This document shows, in pieces, positions 1 to 8,699 of a stretch of 64,000 nucleotides of DNA. A program made the translations under genes and the position numbers. Numbering within the stretch: position 1 is the first letter of the stretch; each line of letters begins with the position of its first letter. Source of the stretch: Pedobacter montanisoli (GTDB lineage: Bacteria; Bacteroidota; Bacteroidia; Sphingobacteriales; Sphingobacteriaceae); NCBI RefSeq assembly GCF_022809115.1, contig NZ_JALGBH010000001.1, positions 1,488,001 through 1,552,000 of the forward strand. Reading direction: 5' to 3'. A model generated the notes under the pieces. The model was not told the origin of the DNA and searched no databases. It saw nothing but the letters and a program-made list of their open reading frames with translations.

Positions 1-1285
1 TAGCCGGATCAAAGCCTAATTTTTTAGAAACTGAAGGAATAACGGTACCCATTAAACCAGCTGTAAGCATAGAGCAGGTAAGCGCTATGCCAATTACAAT
101 ACCAAATGGGATATGTTTTGCCCATATGGCTCCTATGGTACCTAACACCAGACCACAGGCAACGGCCATTAGTAAAGTTGTTAAGCCTTCTTTTTTTAGG
201 GATATCCAGATATTTTTTTTGGTTGACTTCATATCCAATGCTCTAACGGTAATAGCGGCAGCCTGTAATCCTACATTACCCGATATTGCTGATATTACTG
301 GCATAAATGAGGTAAGCAGGATAATCTTCTGAAGTACAGAATCAAAATGAGAAATGATCATACCTGCGATAAGTTCTATCAGCATTGTGCCTAAAAGCCA
401 GGGCACTCGTATCTTTGCTGCCTGTAATGGACTTAGCTTTTCCATATTTTCTGCGTCGGTACCTACGGCCTGAGTGTATAACTGACGTAACCTGTTTACA
501 ATGATGGGCATGAGATCATCTGCAGGTACAACTCCAACCAGATAACCATCCTGATCTGTTACTGGCAAACTCATAAACTTATATTTTGAAAGAATAGCCG
601 CTGCATCAGTTTCATCCACAACTGCAGCAACAGAAATCACATCTGTAGCCATTACATCATCTATAATTGAATGCGGATTGCTCATCAGTATTTCTCTGAT
701 GGAAATTACGCCCAACAGATGATAACGGGCAGAATCTTGAAGTTCTTCCACAACATATACATCATCAGGTATGTCTATAGCAGGATCTGTACTTTTAATG
801 ATATTTATTGCTTTTGCTATTGAAGTGCCTTTCTCCAAACGCACAAATTGAGTAGTCATCAATCTTCCTACAGAACCTCTGGGATAGCAGAGCCTGTTTT
901 GAGCATCTTCAACTGCTTCTACATCTACTATTTTTTGTTGTGCCTTTCTCAATTGAGAAGGAATATCCGTGATAATTGCAGCAGCTTCACGTGGCGGCAA
1001 TGATTTAATGAGATCTGGTAATCTTTCAGGGTGTAATTCAAGAATTTTATTTGTTCTTTCGGGTTCTAGTTTTGCGAGTACTTCGGTTGCTGTAGAAACA
1101 TCAAGTGCCTCGATCACCTGACATGAATGTTCAGGTGATAACTCTTCCATAGCAAGAGCTATATTGGCAGTCGCCTGTCCCTCCAATACATCTTTTAATT
1201 CTTCTTCTAGGTTAATCTTATTTTTATCGGCTAGTAAAGCATCTAATCTTTTTGCTAAGTCTTTCCATTCTAATTCCTGATGCAT
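1..1285 (-). CDS. mgtE: Magnesium transporter MgtE (3' end outside window)
   Basis: This is an inner-membrane Mg2+ channel/transporter gated by cytoplasmic Mg2+. The frame is open from an ATG at 1285 to the window edge, giving 428 codons that begin MHQELEWKDLAKRLD. The order of domains fits MgtE. An N-terminal helical superhelix (about residues 20-140, with helices such as LEPERTNKILELHPERLP) is followed by a tandem CBS pair (about 145-270, including VVEELQDSARYHLLGVISIREIL and FMSLPVTDQDGYLVGVVPADD). Next come the first transmembrane helices (from about 295), with the conserved SGNVGLQAAAITVRAL segment. The family is usually about 450 residues, so only the last helices are missing. I see no M-box riboswitch in the leader. 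The call is secure. Confidence 0.95.
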   Translation of the reverse strand, partial: MHQELEWKDLAKRLDALLADKNKINLEEELKDVLEGQATANIALAMEELSPEHSCQVIEALDVSTATEVLAKLEPERTNKILELHPERLPDLIKSLPPREAAAIITDIPSQLRKAQQKIVDVEAVEDAQNRLCYPRGSVGRLMTTQFVRLEKGTSIAKAINIIKSTDPAIDIPDDVYVVEELQDSARYHLLGVISIREILMSNPHSIIDDVMATDVISVAAVVDETDAAAILSKYKFMSLPVTDQDGYLVGVVPADDLMPIIVNRLRQLYTQAVGTDAENMEKLSPLQAAKIRVPWLLGTMLIELIAGMIISHFDSVLQKIILLTSFMPVISAISGNVGLQAAAITVRALDMKSTKKNIWISLKKEGLTTLLMAVACGLVLGTIGAIWAKHIPFGIVIGIALTCSMLTAGLMGTVIPSVSKKLGFDPA

Positions 1286-1617
1286 ATCTTAACGTTTTTA
1301 TCTCATCATTTCCTCAACTAGTAGGGAAAAATAGATGTACTGAGTTTTAATGATCTGTTTTTTTGACAAATCAGCACTCAAAATCACATCAAAATTACCC
1401 TTAAGACAGTTAAGAGAGAACCGTAACTGCTAAGCATATAAACACTATAATCTTGATATAGTTTTCTTTAAATTTTAATGATATTTACCTAAGGTGTTAA
1501 GCTGTGATTCATCCAGATTTAGCATATTAAAAGCTTTTTTAGTATCGTAAGCTTTACGGTCAGGATTTTTTCGTAAGAGAAAAAAATGATATATTAGTCT
1601 TTAAATAATATTTCTGC
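1286..1617. other. Divergent intergenic region, mgtE / cupin gene
   Basis: This 332-base AT-rich spacer lies between two divergently transcribed genes, so it should hold both promoters. On the minus strand, 1390-1397 reads TAATTTTG, a match to the Bacteroidota -7 box, about 105 bases before the mgtE start. No matching -33 TTG is evident. I found no convincing TAnnTTTG box for the plus-strand cupin gene, no ORF and no RNA-like structure. Confidence 0.4.
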
Positions 1618-2115
1618 ATGATGAAGTCCCAATTATTTAAAGAAGTTTCAGAAAATTTACAAGCACAAGGATTTAGGGTAACAGGTTATGAAGAAAATCG
1701 GCCATGGGGTGGTTTTTTTTATATTGATGAAGCTCAGGCTCAGAAATTCGCAGATACTTATTTTAAAGGCCTAGATGTTGATTTACTTAAGATAAGCGGC
1801 AAATTAAGCCCTAAGATGTTAATTGTGGCTCCCTATACACGTTTATCGTGGCAGTATCATCATCGCAGAGCTGAAATCTGGCAGGTAGTAAAAGGCAAGG
1901 TGGCTATTATAACGAGTCCAACAGATGAGGCAGGCCCTCAAGTAACTTTAAATGAAGGGGAGCAAGTTAAAATAGATTGTGGTACGCGTCATCGTTTGGT
2001 GGGCTTAGATGATTGGGCAATTGTAGCCGAGATTTGGCAACATACTGATGCTGATCATCCTTCAGATGAAGATGATATTGTTAGAGTTCAGGATGATTTC
2101 GGAAGACAAGATTAA
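1618..2115 (+). CDS. Cupin, mannose-6-phosphate isomerase type II-like
   Basis: This 165-residue protein is a stand-alone cupin resembling the isomerase domain at the C-terminus of bifunctional mannose-1-phosphate guanylyltransferase/mannose-6-phosphate isomerase (type II PMI). Such proteins interconvert sugar phosphates. The RPWG motif lies near residue 28. The metal-binding cupin motif SWQYHHRRAEIWQVVKG is at about 79-95, with the second His in GTRHRLVG at about 128. The C-terminal signature EIWQHTDADHPSDEDDIVR(V)QDDFGR is typical of the family. No nucleotidyltransferase domain is present. Two ATGs start the frame (1618 and 1621). The next gene begins 7 bases after the stop, suggesting cotranscription. 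The exact substrate is uncertain. Confidence 0.8.
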   Translation: MMKSQLFKEVSENLQAQGFRVTGYEENRPWGGFFYIDEAQAQKFADTYFKGLDVDLLKISGKLSPKMLIVAPYTRLSWQYHHRRAEIWQVVKGKVAIITSPTDEAGPQVTLNEGEQVKIDCGTRHRLVGLDDWAIVAEIWQHTDADHPSDEDDIVRVQDDFGRQD

Positions 2116-2122
2116 ATTCTTA

Positions 2123-3241
2123 ATGCCTACATATCTTAAACCTTTATCTCTTATTTTTTTCTTCTTAATGACTATTGATGCGATTGCTCAAAAGATAGAA
2201 AAAAATAATAATGAATTTGATGGTCCTTATCTGATCTATCAAGGCGACAGTATTCTAGTTAAATCAGTAGATTATAAATCTGTAAATGCACCTGTTCAGG
2301 TAAGGTCTTATGCTCAGAAAAATAAGGGAAATATTAAAATTGAAGTTAAGTTTTCTGATTTTCCAGATAAGAATTTTCAGGTAGATTTAAGAAAGAATAT
2401 CACTAATGAACCCTCTGTGTGGAAGCAACCAGAAAAAATGTTTGTGATTTCTGATATTGAAGGTGAATTTGATGCTTTTAGGAATCTGTTACTAGCTAAT
2501 AAGATTATCAACGAAAAATACGAATGGACGTTTGGGAAAGGTCATGTAGTGGTTTGTGGTGATTTATTTGACAGAGGAAAAGAAGTTCCGGCAACACTCT
2601 GGTTATTGTACAAACTGGAAGATGCAGCAAAGACCAAAGGAGGCTATGTGCATACCATTTTAGGCAATCATGATATCATGAATTTAGCAGGTAATCTTAA
2701 ATATCTGGATAAAAAATACCTGAAAAGTGCTGAGTTGATGAACGTTTCTTACAATAATCTGTATGATGAAAATACAGAGCTGGGCAGATGGTTAAGAAGC
2801 AAAAATCTGATTGAAAAAATTGGAGATAACTTATGTCTTCATGGAGGCCTATCACCAGAAGTAAATGACCTGAAGTTAAGTGTACCAGAATTAAACAGGC
2901 TATCTAAACCTTATATAGGATGGAAGGATCTAAAAAATACGGTTACCGATAAAAAAATACTGGATATATTTAGCAGTACAATAGGCTTGTTTTGGTACAG
3001 AGGATATTTTAAGGAACCTCCTTTAGAAGAAAGCGTTGTAGTTCAGACTTTAAAGATGTACCAGGTAAAACGTATAATTGTTGGACATACCATTTTAAAA
3101 AATAATATTAGTTTTTATTACAATGGTAAAGTGTTGGCTGTAGATGTGAACCAGCATGAAGGAGATCATCAGGCTGTATTGTATGAAAATAAGCAGTGGT
3201 ATAAACTTGATTTAACAGGGAGTAAAAATCAACTGAAGTAA
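2123..3241 (+). CDS. Secreted calcineurin-like metallophosphoesterase
   Basis: This is a 372-residue phosphoesterase of the Ser/Thr phosphatase / diadenosine tetraphosphatase superfamily, probably exported. I start it at the ATG at 2123 because that gives a signal peptide (hydrophobic IFFFLMTIDAIA, cleavage near residue 23) and avoids overlap with the cupin gene; the frame is open upstream to 2048. Metal-site motifs are DIEG at 111-114, GDLFDRG at 146-152, GNHD at 181-184, HGGLSPE near 250 and GHT near 325. The first motif is normally D-x-H-G, but here His is replaced by Glu. The layout resembles Shewanella-like phosphatases. The substrate is unknown. A strong terminator follows. Confidence 0.85.
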   Translation: MPTYLKPLSLIFFFLMTIDAIAQKIEKNNNEFDGPYLIYQGDSILVKSVDYKSVNAPVQVRSYAQKNKGNIKIEVKFSDFPDKNFQVDLRKNITNEPSVWKQPEKMFVISDIEGEFDAFRNLLLANKIINEKYEWTFGKGHVVVCGDLFDRGKEVPATLWLLYKLEDAAKTKGGYVHTILGNHDIMNLAGNLKYLDKKYLKSAELMNVSYNNLYDENTELGRWLRSKNLIEKIGDNLCLHGGLSPEVNDLKLSVPELNRLSKPYIGWKDLKNTVTDKKILDIFSSTIGLFWYRGYFKEPPLEESVVVQTLKMYQVKRIIVGHTILKNNISFYYNGKVLAVDVNQHEGDHQAVLYENKQWYKLDLTGSKNQLK

Positions 3242-3265
3242 CGCCTTAAAGGAAGTGGATATAAA

Positions 3266-3296
3266 AAAAGCCTTTTAATTAATTTAAAAGGCTTTT
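3266..3296. terminator. Bidirectional intrinsic terminator
   Basis: A 13-bp perfect stem (AAAAGCCTTTTAA at 3266-3278 with its complement at 3284-3296) encloses a 5-base loop, with A and T runs on either side. It separates the convergent metallophosphoesterase (plus) and FkbM (minus) genes and can terminate both. Confidence 0.85.
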
Positions 3297-3299
3297 AAG

Positions 3300-3994
3300 T
3301 TATATGATGAATTGTGTATGCTTATAAAAATAGGTCTTAACAGTTTTAGCATATAATTGATAGCCCTGCTTTTCCATAAAAGCATCTATATCAGCTTTTA
3401 TAATTTCTTGAATGCTTAATTCATTTTCAACTAACACTATCTTTGGGCAATATTTTGACCAGTTATTAGACTCTAATACCTGAAAATCTAAGCCTTCTGC
3501 ATCAATTGTTAGAAAGTCAATAGATTGCCCTTTTGGTAAGTGTTCGTCAAGAATACTGGATAAAGTTCTAGTGACTACGGGAATCACTTTTCTATTTTAT
3601 AAATAGCTTTATTAGAACGTTCTTCTGCTAATTCCTTTGAAAATGTGTTCAGAGCGGGTTCATTGAAAATATAATAATTTAATGTTTCATTTTTATTTGA
3701 AATAGGAGTTTCAATATTGATATCCAAAGGTCGTACTTTATCAAATTCTAACATGCTTCCTGGCATAGCATCAATATTTATACCCCTCCACCCCTGTTTA
3801 TAAAATTTAAAAGTGTTAGAGAAACGTTTTGGATGGAGCGCCCCAACATCAACATAAAAACCTTTTTGTTGATGTTCAAAAATTCTGGCTAAAACTAAAT
3901 CTTCTCCCTCTTGTGAATATGCTTCATTTAAATATTCGAAAGAATTAGGTAGATTTTTATTTATTATATTTTTGATGAGACGCCGTAAACCCAT
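3300..3994 (-). pseudogene. FkbM-family methyltransferase, split by a one-base frameshift
   Basis: Two adjacent frames encode the two halves of one FkbM methyltransferase, a SAM-dependent enzyme that usually O-methylates sugars or natural products. The 5' part (3994 to 3584, 136 aa) carries YSQEGEDLVLARIF and the SAM-binding GFYVDVGALHPKRFSNT. The 3' part (3587 to 3300) carries TLSSILDEHLPKGQSIDFLT and the IDAEGLDFQVL motif. The first frame stops at a TGA (3586-3584) just after IYKIEK. A one-base deletion in the A-run at 3588-3591, or a -1 slip there, joins them as IEK-VIPVV, as expected for the family. The upstream gene is rhlE, whose stop codon is directly before this ATG. The gene may be inactive, slippage-expressed, or a sequencing error. 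Confidence 0.8.
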
Positions 3995-3995
3995 G

Positions 3996-5252
3996 TTATT
4001 TATGTCTTTGTCCTTTGCGGTGAAATTTCTTTTGCTTGTTTTTTGCCGCGGCTGCGTTGCCTTTGCTATCTTTCTGAGGCTTTCTGCTTACTTCTTTCTG
4101 GGCTATCATTTTTTGCCAGCTTAACGGGTAAGGGTGTTGCTCTACAATAGGGATTACTCTTTTAATCAATTTATGAATAGCAATCAGATATTCGTTCTCC
4201 TCTGCATCAACAAAAGAAATGGCATTTCCATTTATCCCGGCTCTACCCGTTCTGCCTATTCTATGCACATAAGTTTCAGGAACATTGGGTAGGTCAAAAT
4301 TGAAAACATGGGTGAGGTCATCAATATCAATGCCGCGGGCAGCAATATCTGTAGCTACTAATACATTGATTTTTCTGTCTTTGAAATCGGTTAATGCTCT
4401 TTGTCTTGCACCCTGCGATTTGTCGCCATGTATGGCCGCAGCCTTAATGCCTTCTCTGGCCAGATCTTTGGCTATACGGTCAGCTCCATGCTTTGTACGT
4501 GTAAAAACCAAAGTATGATCAATCTTAAGTTCAGTTAAAAGGTGTTTAAAAAGCTTCTTTTTATCGGGCTTATCTACAAAATAAACAGATTGATTAATGG
4601 TTTCGGCGGTAGAAGATACCGGAGTAACTTCTACGGTAACAGGATCTTTTAAAATGGTGTTGGCCAGCTTCTGTATTTCTGGAGGCATAGTAGCCGAGAA
4701 AAACAGCGTTTGTCTTTTTGCAGGCAGTTTGGCTACAATTTTTTTAACATCATGAATAAAACCCATATCTAACATACGGTCGGCTTCATCCAATACAAAA
4801 ATCTCGATGTCATTTAAGCTAATGTAACCTTGATTCATCAGATCTAATAATCTGCCTGGTGTAGCTACAAGAATATCAATACCTTTTTTCAGTGCATCTA
4901 CCTGCGGTTGTTGTCCAACACCACCATAAACAACGGTATTTTTAACAGGAAGATTTTTGCCGTAAGCATTGAAGCTTTCCTGTATCTGAATAGCTAATTC
5001 TCTTGTAGGAGTCAATACCAAAGCTTTAATCGCCTTTTTATTGGTTTTTAAGTGCCTCATGTGCAAAATCTGCAACATGGGAATAGCGAAAGCTGCCGTT
5101 TTACCTGTTCCAGTTTGTGCACAACCCAAAAGGTCTTTGATCTTTAAAATGCTTGGAATGGCTTTTTCCTGTATAGGGGTTGGCTTTTCATATCCTTCGG
5201 CTTCAACAGCCTTTAATATAGGGTCAATTAGATTTAATTGTGTGAATAACAT
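3996..5252 (-). CDS. rhlE: DEAD-box RNA helicase, RhlE-like
   Basis: This 418-residue ATP-dependent RNA helicase probably acts in ribosome assembly, RNA decay or cold adaptation. All core motifs are present in order. The Q motif is near the N-terminus ([10 protein letters not shown], 24-33), Walker A is AQTGTGKT (45-52), then PTRELAIQ (82-89), TPGRLLDL (131-138), DEAD (155-158) and SAT (186-188). Later come [27 protein letters not shown] and [10 protein letters not shown]. The tail after about residue 380 is rich in Lys, Gln and Arg, as in RhlE proteins that bind RNA non-specifically. The frameshifted FkbM gene begins one base after the stop, so the two are probably cotranscribed. Confidence 0.92.
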   Translation of the reverse strand: MLFTQLNLIDPILKAVEAEGYEKPTPIQEKAIPSILKIKDLLGCAQTGTGKTAAFAIPMLQILHMRHLKTNKKAIKALVLTPTRELAIQIQESFNAYGKNLPVKNTVVYGGVGQQPQVDALKKGIDILVATPGRLLDLMNQGYISLNDIEIFVLDEADRMLDMGFIHDVKKIVAKLPAKRQTLFFSATMPPEIQKLANTILKDPVTVEVTPVSSTAETINQSVYFVDKPDKKKLFKHLLTELKIDHTLVFTRTKHGADRIAKDLAREGIKAAAIHGDKSQGARQRALTDFKDRKINVLVATDIAARGIDIDDLTHVFNFDLPNVPETYVHRIGRTGRAGINGNAISFVDAEENEYLIAIHKLIKRVIPIVEQHPYPLSWQKMIAQKEVSRKPQKDSKGNAAAAKNKQKKFHRKGQRHK

Positions 5253-5564
5253 TTTGTTAAGTGAAAAAGTTAAAAGTCAAAATTAAAAAGAGGATATACC
5301 GCTTTTTAAAATTCGAAGAAGCCAGAACAATCATTTATTTGAAGGACTAACTTGCGAGTTGCTTTAAATGATTAAAGAAATTCTGCTTCGAATAGTAAAG
5401 GTATGGAAAATTTTGTTGAGAGTTGTTTTTATTAGTTATAGCTAAAAAGTATTGTTGGATAACCCTGTTTTTTAAATTTATTTCATTTAATTTTTTCAAA
5501 TTCCTTATGGCTTCTTGATACCACTATTTCAGTTGTTGTTCATAATCTGAGTGCTTTTCTCTGG
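5253..5564. other. Intergenic region upstream of rhlE
   Basis: This 312-base AT-rich spacer lies between the rhlE start and the 3' end of the APH-like kinase gene, both on the minus strand. On the minus strand, 5285-5278 reads TAATTTTG, a possible -7 promoter box 26 bases before the rhlE start, with no clear -33 element. Short AGTTAAAAGT-like repeats occur at 5266-5277. I see no ORF, hairpin terminator or RNA gene. Confidence 0.35.
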
Positions 5565-6557
5565 TTATTCTATTTTAATTTCGTTATAAGCAATCCACCG
5601 CTTCAAATTTCCAACCATTCTTTTTAAATGATCTTCATTTAAGAAAATATTTGTCCAATATTCAAATCTATCGCACTGAACACTAATGTAATATATCATA
5701 ATTGCTAAGCAGGCAAAAGGTAAAAGTTTTCTTTCTTCACTACTAATTTCTGTTACGGTTTCGTAACCTTTTAAAAAGCTTTCTGCTTTTATTTGATATT
5801 CTTCTGTGTTTAAATTTGTAGCAAATAACTGAAATAGAAAATAAGAAATGTCAAAACATAAATACCCGTTTCCACAAAAATCGAAGTCAAAAAATGTTAT
5901 TTCTTTTTCACCATCAATATGCAGATTGTCAAACCAAACATCAAGATGAACACTTCCATACCTGATTTTTTGTTTGTCAATGTTTTCGATTTTAGGCATT
6001 AAAAATGCTGACAGTTTCTCTAAAAAGTCAATTTCGCTGATGTTTTTACCAAAGAATTCTTGTGTTCTTAAAACAGAATCTTTAAGTAAGTTTTGAGCAT
6101 GATAAGATATTCTTTTTAGTTCAAAATTTTCTGTCGCTTGATGAACTTTTGCTAACGATTGCCCAATTAAAAAACTTGTTTGATCCGAAAATATGGCTGT
6201 TTTTTTGCCTTTTGCATATGAGAATAAAACACCAAATCTTTTTCCTTCTGGTGCTTCAATTTCTTGAATATATTCCTTTGATTTATCCGCAATTGGAAAA
6301 GCAACTTGTCGTTCGGTTTCTTTTAAATGAAGTAAAAGTCTTAGTTCTTCTTCAATTTCTAATTTGTTTCGCCAATTATGAGTGTAAACTCTAAAAACGT
6401 ATTTTACTTCGTCATCGTGAACAATGTATAAATGGTTCATTGCAAGTCGAAATATACTGCACTTGGTTTTATCGCTTAGTCCATATTTTTGTTGAATAAG
6501 TTTACTAAGTTCCTTTGGTGAAAGCGTACTATTTATTGTCGGAAATTTCTCTGTCAT
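5565..6557 (-). CDS. APH-fold phosphotransferase (kinase), substrate unknown
   Basis: This 330-residue protein belongs to the aminoglycoside phosphotransferase / choline kinase-like superfamily, which transfers phosphate from ATP to a small hydroxyl-bearing substrate. The Brenner-type catalytic loop is VHLDVWFDNLHI, with His204, Asp206 and Asn211, and the metal-binding DFD-like segment FFDFDFCGNG lies at 222-231. The N-terminal region (YVFRVYTHNWRNKLEIEEELRLLL, 53-76) looks like the nucleotide-binding lobe with its Lys/Glu pair. Length suits the family. Similar proteins include homoserine kinase type II and predicted resistance kinases, but nothing here identifies the substrate. It sits in a loosely packed stretch with a gene remnant next to it. 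Confidence 0.8.
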   Translation of the reverse strand: MTEKFPTINSTLSPKELSKLIQQKYGLSDKTKCSIFRLAMNHLYIVHDDEVKYVFRVYTHNWRNKLEIEEELRLLLHLKETERQVAFPIADKSKEYIQEIEAPEGKRFGVLFSYAKGKKTAIFSDQTSFLIGQSLAKVHQATENFELKRISYHAQNLLKDSVLRTQEFFGKNISEIDFLEKLSAFLMPKIENIDKQKIRYGSVHLDVWFDNLHIDGEKEITFFDFDFCGNGYLCFDISYFLFQLFATNLNTEEYQIKAESFLKGYETVTEISSEERKLLPFACLAIMIYYISVQCDRFEYWTNIFLNEDHLKRMVGNLKRWIAYNEIKIE

Positions 6558-6680
6558 TAATTCTTTGTTTAGAAGTCATTTTTACAATGACCGCTTATGT
6601 TTTGGTATTATCTGAGACGGGATTTTAGCATAAAAGTTCAGTCGAAGAGTACCTTTTTGATAATATCTTGGTTCGAGTTG

Positions 6681-6869
6681 TTATTCTGTTGATTTTGTTT
6701 TCTTTTTAAATGTCAGATAAATCATTACCATGAACGTAATTAGATAAAGAATACCTAGCGCTGTTTTTCTAAATGTGAAAGTGTCGAAGTCAAATTCCCG
6801 GAGCAATGTCTATCCAAGTGGAAATGCGAGTAAAGCAAAACCAAAGTTAAAGCTTATTTTCTTTTTCAT
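6681..6869 (-). pseudogene. Remnant of a small membrane protein, interrupted by TAG
   Basis: Reading from an ATG at 6869, a 62-codon frame runs MKKKISFNFGFALLAFPLG, then an in-frame TAG (6812-6810), then continues TLLREFDFDTFTFRKTALG and a hydrophobic stretch ILYLITFMVMIYLTF, ending KKKTKSTE at a TAA (6683-6681). The composition before and after the TAG looks like one small membrane protein with a basic tail; a TGG-to-TAG change would explain the stop. It lies in the 437-base space between the CYTH and APH-like genes. I recognise no family. It could be a decayed gene or a chance frame, and the rest of the spacer shows nothing. Confidence 0.4.
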
Positions 6870-6994
6870 ATTAATTAAGGTTTGCTTAATAAATCTATTA
6901 ATGTATAAATGTCCTTTTGATAATTAGTATGGTCAAAAGAACCAGCTCAGGTGTAAGTAAATATTGTAGATTGTCTTTTTAGCGACAGCTTATT

Positions 6995-7462
6995 TTACCA
7001 GGCCTTAAAAGGTTTGATTGTTAAATTAGAGTTAGTATATCTAGGGTCGTCTGTTACATTTTTGTCTAGCCAATTTGGTATTGAATATTTTTCGTCTTCG
7101 CTTGTCAATTCTATTTCTGCAACAATAAGTCCTTCGTTTAACCCTTTAAACTCATCAACTTCCCAAATGTTACTATCATGAGTTACAATGTGTCTTGTCT
7201 TTTCAATTAGATTTGAACAAAATGCATTGATTAATTCATTTGCGTCTGCAATTGGTATTTCATATTCGAATTCAAGTCTACTGGCACCAACAGTCTTACC
7301 TTTAATCGTAATGAAACCTGACTTGTCTTTTGTTCTAATACGAATTGTTTTCTCAGGATCAGTTTGTAAATATGCTTGCCTGATTTCAACACTTTTGTCT
7401 GGAATGATATTTTTCCAAATGTCTAGATTTACCAAATACTTGTGTTCTATTTCTATCGCCAT
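6995..7462 (-). CDS. CYTH-domain protein (triphosphate tunnel family)
   Basis: This 155-residue protein has the CYTH fold shared by class IV adenylate cyclases, thiamine triphosphatases and inorganic triphosphatases. These enzymes bind triphosphates inside a beta-barrel lined by charged residues. The signature ExExK is at residues 4-8 (EIEHK). Alternating charged strands follow, such as TIRIRTKDKSGFITIKGKT (39-57), RLEFEYEIP and EVDEFKGLNEGLIVAEIEL. The length is that of short bacterial CYTH proteins close to the NE1496 type, which are most often tripolyphosphatases. I infer triphosphatase rather than cyclase activity; no CHAD domain is attached. The neighbours give no functional clue. Confidence 0.85.
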   Translation of the reverse strand: MAIEIEHKYLVNLDIWKNIIPDKSVEIRQAYLQTDPEKTIRIRTKDKSGFITIKGKTVGASRLEFEYEIPIADANELINAFCSNLIEKTRHIVTHDSNIWEVDEFKGLNEGLIVAEIELTSEDEKYSIPNWLDKNVTDDPRYTNSNLTIKPFKAW

Positions 7463-7497
7463 AAATTATTGCTAACTTATTGTTTTGCTCTCATTTT

Positions 7498-8658
7498 TTA
7501 TATTTTCTCCAAAGCCTGTTGTAAATCCTTAATTAAATATTCAGAATCTTCCAGACCAATATACACTCTGATCAGGATATGCCTTTGGTTTTCAGAATTA
7601 AAATCAGCTTTGCTAATCCCGGCACAAGCTGGAATTATTAAACTTTCATAGCCGCCCCATGATACCGCCATAGAGAAATGTTTCAGCTCATTGCAAAAAG
7701 CTTCAATTTGGTTAAGGCTACTTTCTTTTAAGGTAAAACTGAACAATCCCCCGCATTTCTTCATCTGTTTTTTTGCGAGCTCAACGGTTACATTATCTGG
7801 ATTAAAAGGATGAATAACCTGATCTATTTTAGGATGAGAGTTTAAGAAATGAATTACTTTTTCGGCTGTTGAACTGCTTTGCTCCAACCTGATAGGAAGG
7901 GTTCTCAATCCGCGTAAGATGAGCCAGGCATTTTGAGGCGACATAGAAGCGCCTATATTCATGTATTCTTTTTCAAAGATTTGTTTGATTAAGCTCTTTG
8001 TACCCGTAACTACTCCAGCTACAACATCACTGTGTCCGCTTAAGTATTTAGTGGCAGATTGCGCTACCAGATCAATGCCATAGCTAATGGGCTGCTGATA
8101 TAAGGGAGTGCAGTAGCTATTGTCAATCATGGTATAAATACCATGTTTTTTGGCAATTTTGGCAATGGCTTCCAGATCCTGTACATCAAAACTAAACGTA
8201 TTGGGCGATTCTAAGTAAATCAACTTGGTTTGTGAATTAATTGCCTGTTCAATGGCTTCAGTATGGCTACCGTCAACAAAAGTGGTTTTAATTCCAAATT
8301 TCGGGAGAAAATCATTGAACAGTTTTATGGTCCAGCTATATGGATTTTCAACACAAACAACCTCGTCGCCATTTTGCAGTAAAGCCAGTACAGGTATGGT
8401 TACAGCGGCAATGCCACTCCCAAAGACTAAGGCATCTTCTGCTCCGTCTAATGCAGCCAATTTCTTCCTCAGTATATCAATGGTAGGGTTAAAACCTCTC
8501 GAATATAAATTACCCTGATATTCATCCGAAAGGGCTTGTCTAAAAGCTTCTACTGTATCGAACTTAAAATTGCTTGTTTGTATAATGGGCGGAGCAATGG
8601 CGTTGAAATAGTTTTCCCTTTCTTCGCCTAGTTCGTTCAATATGTAAGAAATATCCAC
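7498..8658 (-). CDS. PLP-dependent trans-sulfuration enzyme (cystathionine synthase/lyase family)
   Basis: This 386-residue enzyme belongs to the Cys/Met metabolism PLP family, which includes cystathionine gamma-synthase, cystathionine lyases and methionine gamma-lyase. The PLP-binding lysine is K204 in SATKYLSGHSD. YSRGFNPT (52-59) holds the Tyr and Arg that contact the cofactor of the neighbouring subunit. LVFGSGIAAVT (77-87) lies in the cofactor-binding region and TMIDNSYCTPLYQQP (176-190) is the usual Asp-containing strand. The sequence alone does not decide between synthase and lyase. It is probably cytoplasmic and tetrameric. The amino acid permease gene lies just upstream on the same strand, with 41 bases between, and may be cotranscribed. 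Confidence 0.88.
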   Translation of the reverse strand: MDISYILNELGEERENYFNAIAPPIIQTSNFKFDTVEAFRQALSDEYQGNLYSRGFNPTIDILRKKLAALDGAEDALVFGSGIAAVTIPVLALLQNGDEVVCVENPYSWTIKLFNDFLPKFGIKTTFVDGSHTEAIEQAINSQTKLIYLESPNTFSFDVQDLEAIAKIAKKHGIYTMIDNSYCTPLYQQPISYGIDLVAQSATKYLSGHSDVVAGVVTGTKSLIKQIFEKEYMNIGASMSPQNAWLILRGLRTLPIRLEQSSSTAEKVIHFLNSHPKIDQVIHPFNPDNVTVELAKKQMKKCGGLFSFTLKESSLNQIEAFCNELKHFSMAVSWGGYESLIIPACAGISKADFNSENQRHILIRVYIGLEDSEYLIKDLQQALEKI

Positions 8659-8699
8659 TTTGTTAAGTTAAAAGTTAAAAACCAAAAGTTAAAATTGGA

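Noticed and set aside
1286-1617. M-box (Mg2+) riboswitch in the mgtE leader
   Set aside because: None of the conserved M-box segments is visible, and the leader on the minus strand is only plain AT-rich sequence.
3584-3600. Programmed -1 ribosomal frameshift in the FkbM gene
   Set aside because: There is no canonical X-XXY-YYZ heptamer at the junction and no obvious downstream hairpin; a mutation or sequencing error is simpler. It stays a minor possibility.
8659-8699. AGTTAAAA direct repeats before the trans-sulfuration gene as an operator
   Set aside because: Similar AT-rich AGTTAAAA runs occur upstream of rhlE and elsewhere and look like common low-complexity spacer sequence.
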